In this document: positions 55,378-64,000 of the stretch, piece after piece
Layout: each line of letters begins with the position of its first letter
Position numbering within the stretch: the first letter of the stretch is position 1
Assembly: GCF_042242105.1 (NCBI RefSeq)
Contig: NC_092013.1
Span: 2,284,487 to 2,348,486, forward strand
Direction: 5' to 3'
Length of the DNA stretch: 64,000 bases
Source: Pempheris klunzingeri
Taxonomy: Eukaryota > Chordata > Actinopteri > Acropomatiformes > Pempheridae
The notes under the pieces: model-generated
Databases searched by the model: none
Seen by the model: the letters and a program-made list of their open reading frames with translations, nothing else
Told to the model about the DNA's origin: nothing
Program-made: the position numbers and the translations under genes

Positions 55378-55930
55378 TCTGTTTGTGATCCATGGACAGG
55401 ATCTCAAGGTAGAGCTGTGGTAAAGACAGCGTCCGTTCTACCTTTTGCAGATGATGTGGTCCTGTTGGCTTCTCCAGACCGTGACCTCCAGTGGGCAGTG
55501 GGGCGGTCTGCAGCCCAGTGTGAAGCAGTTGGTGCCACAAATGAGGGAGTTAAGTATCTCGGCGTCTTGTTCAAAGTGAGGGTGAGGGGAGTAGGAGATG
55601 GGACAGATGGATTAGTGCGGTGTCAGCAGTAATACAGGCAGTGTACCAGACCATTGTGGTGGAGTCTCTGTTTACCAGTGGATGTACATTCCAAACCTCA
55701 CCTGTGATCATGAGCTCTGGGTAATGAGACTGCGGACACGATCGGCTGAAATGAGTTTCCTTTGCAGGGTGTCTGGGCTCAGCCTGTGAGATAGGGTGAG
55801 GAGCTTGAACATCTAGAGGGAGCTCAGAGTGGAGCTGCTGCTCCTTCATGTAGAAAGGAGCCAGTTCAGGTGGATCGGGCATTCGTCCTCCAGGTGCGTC
55901 CAACTGGACTGATTCCCATGATTACCGGCC
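55378..55930 (+). mobile_element. LINE reverse-transcriptase fragment (RTE/Rex-like)
   Basis: The plus strand reads 'PFADDVVLLASP' (the F/Y-A-D-D catalytic motif of reverse transcriptase). It continues with 'VKYLGVLFKV' and, after frameshifts, 'DHELWVM', 'TRSAEMSFLCRVSGLSL' and 'HVERSQFRWIGH'. Stops and frameshifts make it non-functional. It is the same family as the fragment at 4.8-5.2 kb. Confidence 0.8.
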
Positions 55931-56039
55931 CTCAGGTAGCCCGGACCTCTGTGGTGCTTAAGTGCTTTGAGAGGTTGGACTGAGACTTCATCACCTGCTC
56001 ACTGATTCTGGACCTGCTACAGTTTGCAGATCCACAGAC

Positions 56040-56480
56040 AAAGCCATAAAACCCAATCTTCCTCTTCAGACTTGTCGTGAAGCGTGAGGAGCCTTGGTTC
56101 AACTCCACCCTGTGCACCCGGATCTTCAGCTTCCTGATGAACAGACCCCAAGCGGTTGGCAGACACACCTCATCCCTCCTCACCATCACTCCAAACATGT
56201 GTCCTGAGCTCCCGCTGTCCTCCCTATGCACTTTACTGTGTGGCCGCGTTGGACCACGATCACCAAGTCTGCCGATAACGCAGTTGTTGTGGGCCTGATG
56301 TTCAATAACGAGGAGAAGGCCCGGACACCTGGATAACTAGTGCCAGAAGGAGCTCATGGTGAACTTTGGGAAGAAGCAAGACAGGAACTTCCATCCTCTC
56401 AGGATCAACAGGGCCCCAGTGGAAAGGGTGGACAGCTTCAGATACCTTGTTGTCTGTATCACAGAGGAGTCATCTAAAAA
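56040..56480 (+). mobile_element. Second LINE reverse-transcriptase fragment (CR1/Rex1-like)
   Basis: Readable pieces include 'IFSFLMNRPQAVGRHTSS', 'VVVGLMFNN', 'ELMVNFGKKQDRNFHPLRI' and 'PVERVDSFRYL'. They follow the order of an RT domain in which the 'D-F-L-x-x-R-P-Q-x-V' block precedes the F-A-D-D region. It differs from the neighbouring fragment and is degraded by indels. Confidence 0.72.
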
Positions 56481-56493
56481 CTCCACAGGGGGT

Positions 56494-56833
56494 CATTAAA
56501 AACCTTCCAGGTTCGAAGTCTTTCAAAGCGCCAAAAACCAAAGAGTTAATATTCCAAATAGGCACCGGGAGAATTCAGAGTTCAGCACAGTAGAGGTTTA
56601 TTGTCGACAGAAAGCCCCGAGACCTGAACAAGACTAAATCCTGGACAGTTCTGACGAAACAATGCAAAGGTCTCTTCTTTTATAGCCCCAAATCAGCAGA
56701 ATGATCTCATCTGCCAGCCCTCCAGCATCTGCACACAGCCATCTAGAATATACCAGACTTTACCAGGAGGAGTTTGTCCCTCTGGCCTTAATGTGACCTG
56801 ATCACTTTGTCCTATCTGGGAATTATTACTGAG
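56494..56833 (-). mobile_element. Solo LTR, copy A
   Basis: On the minus strand, TATAAAAG (56,677-56,684) is followed 75 bases later by AATAAA (56,597-56,602), an LTR-like layout. The segment recurs at 62,775-63,076 in the same orientation. No internal retroelement sequence lies beside either copy. The exact ends are uncertain. Confidence 0.55.
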
Positions 56834-57157
56834 CACTTATTATTTCTATTGATCCTACAGCACCTCCTGCTGACACCATCAGGCTCCAACTCTTCCTCAG
56901 TACATTTTTAAAACAAAGTATTCACTCCAGTTTACACCCTGAGGTTCTGGTTTCCTCTTGCTGCATTTATTAAAACAAAGTGAAAAACAACGTATTTAAA
57001 CAGAGAATAAAATGTGATATTTGGTTACATTGATTCATACTTATTGATTGTTGATGTTCCATCAACTTCGTTAGCTGAATAGCTGAAACTAAAATATGCG
57101 TCTGTGGAATAATGAGAATAATGAGACAGGTGGAGGACAGGTGCAGCTTCATCCTCT

Positions 57158-60100
57158 TTATCTCTGACTGCTCTGTCCCACTGTCACACTGACCTGCACT
57201 GGTAATATCTTCACTGGGAGATTATCCCAAGTGGTAATGATTGGAAACATCCTCTGAGTGAAGGTGTGTGTGAAGGTGTGTATGTGTGTGTTAGTATCAG
57301 GATCAGAGAACGACAGCTTTCCTCTGTTCCAGTCCAGATTCACTCTGATCCTCTGAGGCTTCTTCTGCACTACGAGATCAGTGGGTAGAGCTGGTGCTGA
57401 CCGTGCTGAGTATTTACCATCATGGAATCTTATTCTCCAGGATCCAGACTGTATGTCTCCCTTCCTCTGGACAGACTCTGCTAACAGACCCAGTAACCAG
57501 TTTGTGTTGTCTCCAACCTCGACATCCCAGCTGTGAGTCCCTGAGGTGAAGCCCTCAGATCCCAGAACACGTTTAAAACAATCAAACCTCTCTGGATTAT
57601 CAGGAAGCTGCTGTTTCCCTCCTCCTCTCAGGCTGCTCAGGTCTTCAGACAGGATGAGTTCTGGATGTGCAGTGTTTGGGTCCAGGATCACAGGAGAGTA
57701 GGAGACCATGTCCTTCATCTTGTTCCAGATGTTGAAGGTCAGGTTGCCCAGGTGTTTGGCCTCGTCTATCAGAGCTCCTGAGGGCAGCTGTGGATCCTCC
57801 AGCAGGAGGCGCTGCTGGACTCTCTCCACTGCAGCCTTGTAGTTGTTCAGGAATGAGACGTCTTCAGCTCTCAGCTCCTCCTCTGTGGCTCTGACTGTGT
57901 GTGAAAGAGCTGCTATCTCTCTGCTCAGAGCCTCCATCTTCTCCTTCATCATCTGACTCTTCTGCTGCTCTTCCTCCCTCAGTGCAGCCATCCTCACCTC
58001 CTCTTCCTCTTGTAGAAACTGGTGAAGCTTCTTAAACTGCTCCTTAATCTGCCTCTCTGTCTGTCGGGCCTGGACCTTAATGTGTTTTGCTGTTTGATCA
58101 AACTTCACTTTAACTTGTTCAGAAACCTTTAACTTCTTCTTTAAGGGCTCCAGAGTTTCCTGAAGTTTCTTCTTGTGTTGTCGTGCAGCTTCATCAATTG
58201 TTCTGAATATGTGGTTGGTGTGTTTTTCTGAATCTGTGCAGATGAGACACACCAGCTGCTGATGGTCCACACAGAAGAATTTGAGTTTCTCAGAGTGCAG
58301 ACTGCAGAGAGCCTCTGAAGTCGCTTGGTTTCTGAGTGAAGCTGAAAACGCAGCAAACACAAAGAACAGTCAGCCACAGCTCCCCTCCCTCCTCCTCAGC
58401 TCAACAACAATCAATACATGAAACATTCTTCCACAGGGCTAAAGAGAGTCACAGCCTCTGAGCCGTATGAGCAAGAACTATGAACTAAAAATAACAGGGC
58501 TGCTTTTTTTCTTTGTTGCTTAAATGATTGTGGCATTTAACAGAGTTGCTAATTTGCCAGACTGAAAACTCAAAGTGATGCTGTTAGTCAGCGGTTGTGT
58601 ACAGAACAAATGAGACACCGTGCTGCGGTGGCTGCTGATCCAGCACACAGCTAGTTAAAACCTCCTTTGAGCCTGCATGATACATTAAATACATTCAAAT
58701 ATGAATTAATATGCAATATGGCAGATGACCATCCTGTCATGTCCGAGTTCTTAGTTGCCACGGCCACAGAAAAGCGCATGCTTCTAGGGGTAGAGTTACT
58801 GAAAGGCTGTGTGTTGTGTTTGCTGCCACAGAAAAGTTTATGTAAGGTTTCTACGCCGTTTTGTAGTCTTCACAGCAGAGTTGGTCGACACTATGAAGCT
58901 AGCATTGGTTAGCAGCTACTGGTCAAGCTAAAGTCTTTTAAGGTTGCCTAAAACTGGAGGTCTCCCAAATAATTGTTTTGCCATGGCAGTACTGCTCTAA
59001 GACACCTGAGAGATGCACCTCCTCAGACTGTCTCAGTGCTGCTGAGTGTACTGTGAAATCTAACATGGAGCAGAAGGTTTTGTCAGTGCGCCAGTTTTCA
59101 TCTATCAGCTGTGGCATTCAGGCAGCCTCTCACTGCAGATTCAGACTGTGCACAAGTAACTACTAAAGCTCCAAAAGTGTTTATCACTGTGGATATGCAA
59201 ACATGCACGTTCGTAGAGAAAACAGGATTTAAGCATGTGGTGACAGTTAAAGCTTTTGTGATAAATATCATATTGTGAACTTTTTCTCATGGTATTATCA
59301 TAGTTTTGGTACATCCCTGTGCTTAAGACATCCTTTTCTTCATGTTTATCCAAGAATGTATCATTCCTGAGGTATAAGACAAAGCTAAAAAATACCATCT
59401 TAATTTTCTAACCCTTGCTCCAAGAAAATGCTTCTTCTCCTACGTAGACTTCACTACAGTCATGATTGGTTTGCAGGAACAAAACAGAAAGAATGAGCTT
59501 TCCAATAAATGCTACCTCCACAGGATTGGAAGGAAAAACTTTTAGTTCCAACAATAAAGTGTGATGTTAAGCTTTGAAGGTAAGACTGTGCAGGATGAGT
59601 TCACCTGGTCTCACGTCCTCCGTAAAATGATGAGGATATGATGGGCGAACTGCCGGTGCTCCAAACACTGCTCTAAGTGCTGCTCCAATCGGTGTGGCTG
59701 CTCCTGAAACTGAGGACCATGTGGTTCATGATGTTGAGCTTCACCAGGTAACACTGACAGATGAAACTGTTGCTATGACGCTGATTACTTTATGCAAAAA
59801 CATATGTTTCAAGTTATCCTTGTTGGTTGCCTCCAATCTAGGCAGCATACCAATATTAAGGGATAATGTACAGCAGGCCGGTCATTAGTGCAAAAATCAA
59901 GGAGTTGCAATAACGGACGCTTGCCGTACATTATCCCACTTATTACACAGCTTTGTGGTAAAGAAATCAACAATTTGATATAAAACACTGATTTAAAAAT
60001 ATTTCAGTTGATTTAAAAATTATTTTATTTAGATTACGATATCAGAACTGTGTCCAAAGTCCGTGATACAGAAATAACAGACTGCAGAGTGCTGTAATCA

Positions 60101-61025
60101 ACCAATCAGAATCAATTCAGCAAAGCTCACCTGGTCTCACATCCTTGGTAACATAATCAGGATATGATGGGTGACCGGCCGCTGCTCCAATCGTTGTGGC
60201 TGCTCCTGAAACTGAGGACCATGTGGTTCATGATGTTGAGCTTCACCAGGTAACTATTGAATAACAACTGCTTTAATTAACACCAGTAACTTTTAGTCGC
60301 CACTTCACGAGCTCACCTGGACTCACGTCCTCGGTAAGAAATGAGGGACCTGCTGCTGCTCCAACCTCTGTGGCTGCTTCTGAAACTGAAGGCCATGATG
60401 TTAGTCTATGCTGGCTAACGTTGATAAATATAATGTCATTAGATTTCCATTATTGATCCCCCATAGGGGGAAATTCACAAGCTGCTGTAACTGGCTGCCA
60501 CTGTCACGGCACCATCTTGAATTTCAATACCATGTCATATCATATTACTCACTTTAATATCTCATTGTCTCACACCAAGAAGTAAATAAAAGGGAATTTA
60601 ATCAGGTAGCACCATCACGCCTCTGTCCTCTCAAAGAATGATGACATTTGATGAAAATTACAAGATCAGGCCTCCATTTTTACGGTGATTACAATGATCT
60701 TCATTACTGAGAGACTCTGTTTGTTTACAGATAAAAGAAAGAGTGACTGACCTTCTGGTTCTGAGATGGAGTCTGACAGACTCTGCACCAGATCCTTCCT
60801 GGGTATTTTCTCTAAAATCATCTTGGTTACCTCCAGAGCTCCATCAAGTTTATATGTCTTCACCATCAGATCCACTGTGTCCAGCCCTTCTGCCTTCTCC
60901 AGTTTGGACCCTTTGATGGTTTGGTAGCCCTGCAGGATGTCAGACTGCTGCAGATACCATTTGAACTTCTTAAATTCACTGTCTCTTAATTCCTCCAGAG
61001 TGTTCAAAAGGTCCTCTGACGTCAT
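57158..61025 (-). CDS. Pyrin-like protein 2: PYD, linkers, B-box, coiled coil, PRY-SPRY
   Basis: Coding exons in transcript order are 61,025-60,752 (PYD); 60,385-60,317; 60,211-60,131; 59,709-59,605; and 58,341-57,158. All are in phase 1, giving 1,713 bases and 570 aa. The PYD differs from copy 1 at only two residues (LQQS for LQQP, ALEV for ALKV). The B-box keeps all its zinc ligands although neighbouring residues changed ([15 protein letters not shown]). The terminal exon, by contrast, is closer to the RING TRIM: it shares 'ARQHKKKLQ', '[11 protein letters not shown]' and a C-terminus ending VTVGQSSQR, all different in copy 1. The gene therefore looks like a recombinant of the two neighbours. 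The intron before the terminal exon is 1,263 bases here against 684 in copy 1. Likely role is the same as for copy 1: a PYD-based immune sensor or adaptor, inferred from architecture. Confidence 0.78.
59860..59937. repeat. 78-bp element with GGGATAATGTAC inverted ends (in PYD-TRIM 2)
   Basis: Duplicate of 49,946-50,023, in the equivalent intron. Confidence 0.6.
60440..60531 (-). mobile_element. 92-bp retroposon insertion with 7-bp target duplication
   Basis: The insert is present in the intron after the PYD exon of pyrin-like gene 2 and absent from the matching site in gene 1 (about 50,600-50,606). It is flanked by ATGTCAT on both sides (60,433-60,439 and 60,532-60,538); the empty site has a single ATGTCAT. 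On the minus strand it carries AAGATGGTGCCG near its start and a LINE-type tail, TTTCCCCCTATGGGGGATCA, near its end. Confidence 0.88.
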
Positions 61026-61986
61026 GGTGTCTCCCTACTAAAATCAGACAGAGCCGAAAAACCAGAAGGAAAACATGAACACAAACACATCAGAGCAGCA
61101 ACAGGAGCTGCAACGAGAGTCAATGGTGGAACAAAGGACAGATATTTCTGGTGATGTTCACTGTTTTTAGGTTTTTAAGTAATCAAGCGAAAGACAGTGA
61201 AAAAAAATATGAATCTACTAATTGAAGACAGATAAAAAAAACTGTTGGACTTTGGAAAGAACAACAGCCTGTCACACCTCAGCTTGGCTCATGTTCTGCA
61301 CTAATTAGACCCTCTCAGGGAAAAAATCCACACTGGGACACGTTTACTCATTTACAGTCCTGCTTCACTTGTAAGTACGTCTCTTAGTGGGTGCACAGGT
61401 TTAGATGTCGAGCGAGGTCACTGAAGGGGCCCCCGCTGGATGCTGAGTGTGGGACTTACTGTAAGTCGCTCAGAGCTGCATTTTGAGTAAATATAAGATT
61501 GTAACTTCTGTTTTAAACGGAGTCACTCCTCAGCCTTTCTGCAAAGACACTGAGACTGCAGAGCTGCAGCAGGTCCTGCAAACATCATTTGCTCAGACAG
61601 CTTTTTCTGTAAAAGGCTCAAAGTCCTGGAGCTTCCTATCTGATCGGCTGCAATCTGCCGCCAGCTCCAACACTTTAAACAGTTAAAAGACCGACCTCAT
61701 CCTGGTGAATTCAGCAACAAACCTGTACTCATGTCTAGTTCTGGACTGAAAGGTTTTTAAACTTGTGCTTCATTGTGTTTTGCTGTATCCAGTTTACCTT
61801 CTGTTAATCTCATTGTTTCAATCTGTTATTTTCATAAAAGTCCTTGTAAAGACGGGAGCTGCAAGTTACCATCCACTATAAACACTATGATCCTTGCATG
61901 GGAGAGCTGTACTGCATCTGTCCCTATCAGATAAACCATGAATGAATAATGGCTCCCCTCCCTGCTCTACTAACTTCTCTGGAATG

Positions 61987-62193
61987 TACTTTCACTTTGA
62001 GTGTTTCTTTAGTCAGACTCACGTTCAGTGTGTGTGGAGACTCAGCAGCTTGAAGCAGGAATTGAGCAGTTTTCCATTTTTCTCTCCTGTAGCTGAACTC
62101 ACTCAGAGAAAGTTGGTAGTTTGGTCTGAAGGTGAATCTGATCGTCTACTCTTCAGTCCGTGTGTCTCTCTTTAAACAGGAAGAAACTGTTTC
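61987..62193 (-). promoter_or_regulatory. Promoter and first exon of pyrin-like gene 2
   Basis: GAAAC-T-GTTTC (62,183-62,193), TTTAAA, a first exon ending at 62,023 before gtgagt, and TCAAAGTGAAAGTA (61,987-62,000). It is nearly identical to 52,014-52,220. Confidence 0.5.
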
Positions 62194-62774
62194 CTGGTTT
62201 GTCTCGAAGTCTGGTGAGGGGTGGGGCTTTGATCCTACAGCACCTCCTGCTGACATCATCAGGCTCCAACTCTTCCTCAGTACAATTTTAAAACAAAGTA
62301 TTCACTCCAATTCACACCCTGAGGTTCTGGTTTCTTCTTGCTGCATTAATAAAACAATGTAAAACAACTTATTTAAACAGAGAATAAAATGTGATATTTG
62401 GTTACACTGATTCACACTTATTGATTGATTACATGTTCCATCACCTTTGTTAATTGATCAACGCTCCTATTATCATATTAAATATCTTTATCAATTCCTA
62501 CTTCATCTTAATCAATACTTAAACAGTACTTTATGTTTACATCATGATATCTCAATATTTGATTCCACAATATTCATCTACTTCTCTGATCTTTAACCTC
62601 CCAAAACATGAAGAGAAACACATTCATACACAGCTGTAATCATCAGAGTTTAGAAATACTTTATGTTTCCAACAGGCAGTTTTTACTGTCAAAGTGGGTT
62701 TGCTCCATTTCTGGAACGCCATCGTATTTATGGTCCACAAATCTTTATCTCCTCTCCATCCCATTTTTGGGCCA

Positions 62775-63076
62775 CATTAAAAACCTTCCAGGTTTGAAGT
62801 CTTTCAAAGTGTCAAAAACCAAAGAGTCAGTCGTCCAAATAGGCAGCGGGAGACTTCAAAGTTCAGAGCAGTAGAGGTTTACTGTCGACAAAAATCCACA
62901 AGACCTGAACAAGACTAAATCCTGGACAGTTCTTACGAAACAATGCAAAGGTGATCTCACCCCCCCCCCCCAGCATCTGCACCCAGCCAATTAGAATACC
63001 CCACACTTTACCAGGAGGAGTTTGTCCCTCTGGCCTTAATTTGACCTGATCACTTTGTTCCACCTGGGGACTTATC
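62775..63076 (-). mobile_element. Solo LTR, copy B (decayed)
   Basis: It aligns with copy A at 56,494-56,833. It has lost the TATA segment through a deletion now marked by a C run (62,959-62,970), and its AATAAA is mutated (plus-strand tttact). The equivalent place upstream of gene 1 (about 52,775) lacks it. Confidence 0.55.
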
Positions 63077-63240
63077 ATTTATCATCAGCACCTCCTGCTG
63101 ACAGCATTAGGTTCCAACTCTTCCTCAATACATTTATTAAAAACAAAGTCCATTTTACATCATGAGGTTTTGGTTTCCTCTTGCTGTGTTTTTTTAAAAA
63201 CAAAGTGTAAAACAACATATTTAAACAGATTATAAAATAA

Positions 63241-63645
63241 TGCAGCCACTAGGGGGGCACACGTCAGTGTCTTCCTTGTGCCGGTCCCAAGCCCGGAAAA
63301 ACGCACAGGGTAGCGTCAGGAAGGGCATCCGGCGTAAAAACTGTGCCAAACTTAACATGGGAATCAATTCTTTGACTTCCATACCGGATTGGTCGAGGCC
63401 TGGGTTAACAACGACCACCATCAGTGCTGTTAACCTACAGGGCGCTGCTGGAAATTGGACTACTGTGGGTCAAAGAAGGAGAGGAGGAAGGCATGTCCGT
63501 AGGCAGAGAGAGAAGAGGAAAGGCAAGAGTCTAGGACTGAGAGTAGGGACTTTGAATGTTGGGACTGTGACAGGAAAAGCTAGAGAGTTGGTTGACATGA
63601 TGCAAAGGAGGAAGGTGGACATACTGTGTGTTCAGGATGTTCCTA
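63241..63645 (+). mobile_element. RTE-like LINE, 5' region and start of endonuclease domain
   Basis: The plus strand has the conserved 5' block 'ggaagggcatccggcgtaaa' of fish RTE/Rex3-like elements. It is followed in frame by 'LRVGTLNVGTVTGKARELV' and 'RRKVDILCVQ', the beginning of the AP-type endonuclease. The domain stops there; the E-T and later catalytic motifs are not present before gypsy sequence begins. Confidence 0.78.
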
Positions 63646-64000
63646 CAACACTGGATGGGGTCATTGAGCTAAGCATCCGGATTGACCTCCGCATCCAGGC
63701 CCGCAGACGAGAGAGGCATCAGGGGGCCTCCCACTGTCAGATGTCAGTCCTTTCCAGAAAAGACCAAGGCTCACCAGTAACCAGGGGGCGCTACCTCCCC
63801 ACAACCAACGACCTCTACTCCAAGCTCGGCTACTCCTTCCTGACGGCCCTCACACACTGGCGACCTTATTAGACTCTGGTACTGACGCCTACATCATCGA
63901 CAAGACGTTGGCTCAACAGCTGGGGCTCGGGAGGGTTCCTCTGCTTCATCCAGTTACCTTGCGGCCGCTAGATGGTTACATACTGGGCACCGGCACATAT
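63646..64000 (+). mobile_element. Ty3/gypsy gag end and protease start, running off the window
   Basis: Directly after the LINE piece the frame reads 'TTLDGVIELSIRIDLRIQAR', which matches the end of fish gypsy gag. After a frame change at about 63,835 the aspartic protease follows: 'TLLDSGTDAYIIDKTLAQQL' with the D-S-G catalytic triad. This frame is open to the end of the window. No CCHC zinc knuckle is visible between gag and protease. Confidence 0.75.

Overview
The window is vertebrate nuclear DNA, almost certainly from a ray-finned (teleost) fish. Genes have GT-AG introns and are separated by long non-coding stretches rich in dinucleotide microsatellites. The mobile elements are typical of teleosts: Tc1/mariner derivatives, a TTAA-flanked MITE family, RTE/Rex-like LINE pieces and Ty3/gypsy fragments. 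The three ancestral genes translate to clear orthologues of known vertebrate proteins. I derived all exon boundaries by reading splice sites and reading frame by hand.

Layout. 1-16.9 kb: no gene I can support; microsatellites, two LTR-like stretches, a LINE 3' fragment, one MITE and a Tc1-type element. 16,963-27,582 (-): ssuh2, 13 coding exons, encoding a protein with DnaJ-like CxxCxGxG zinc motifs; two neighbouring exons appear to be mutually exclusive. 29,096-32,017 (+): dynlrb1 (dynein light chain roadblock). 33,873-41,134 (+): map1lc3a (the autophagy ubiquitin-like protein LC3A). dynlrb1 and map1lc3a are also neighbours in mammals. 43.4-47.8 kb: transposon debris plus a broken pyrin-domain exon. 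47.8-62.3 kb (-): an immune-type array of a PYD/B-box/coiled-coil/B30.2 gene, a RING/B-box/coiled-coil/B30.2 TRIM gene, and a second PYD/B-box/coiled-coil/B30.2 gene. 55.3-57 kb and 62.8-64 kb: LINE pieces, LTRs and an RTE-LINE/gypsy junction.

The most interesting part is the array at 44-62 kb. Two genes have the full domain order of mammalian pyrin (MEFV/TRIM20) and carry three small phase-1 linker exons. They are interleaved with an ordinary RING-type TRIM that shares their promoter/first exon, coiled coil and B30.2 domain. The second PYD gene looks like a recombinant: its PYD and linkers match the first PYD gene, while its terminal exon matches the RING TRIM. A frameshifted PYD relic at 44.4 kb suggests the array was once larger. 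The second notable point is in ssuh2. Its two tandem zinc-motif exons share start and end phases and are 66 bp apart, so exactly one can be used if the frame is to stay open.

Only the six protein genes are well supported. Promoters, poly(A) sites, LTR limits and repeat family names are inferences from local sequence.
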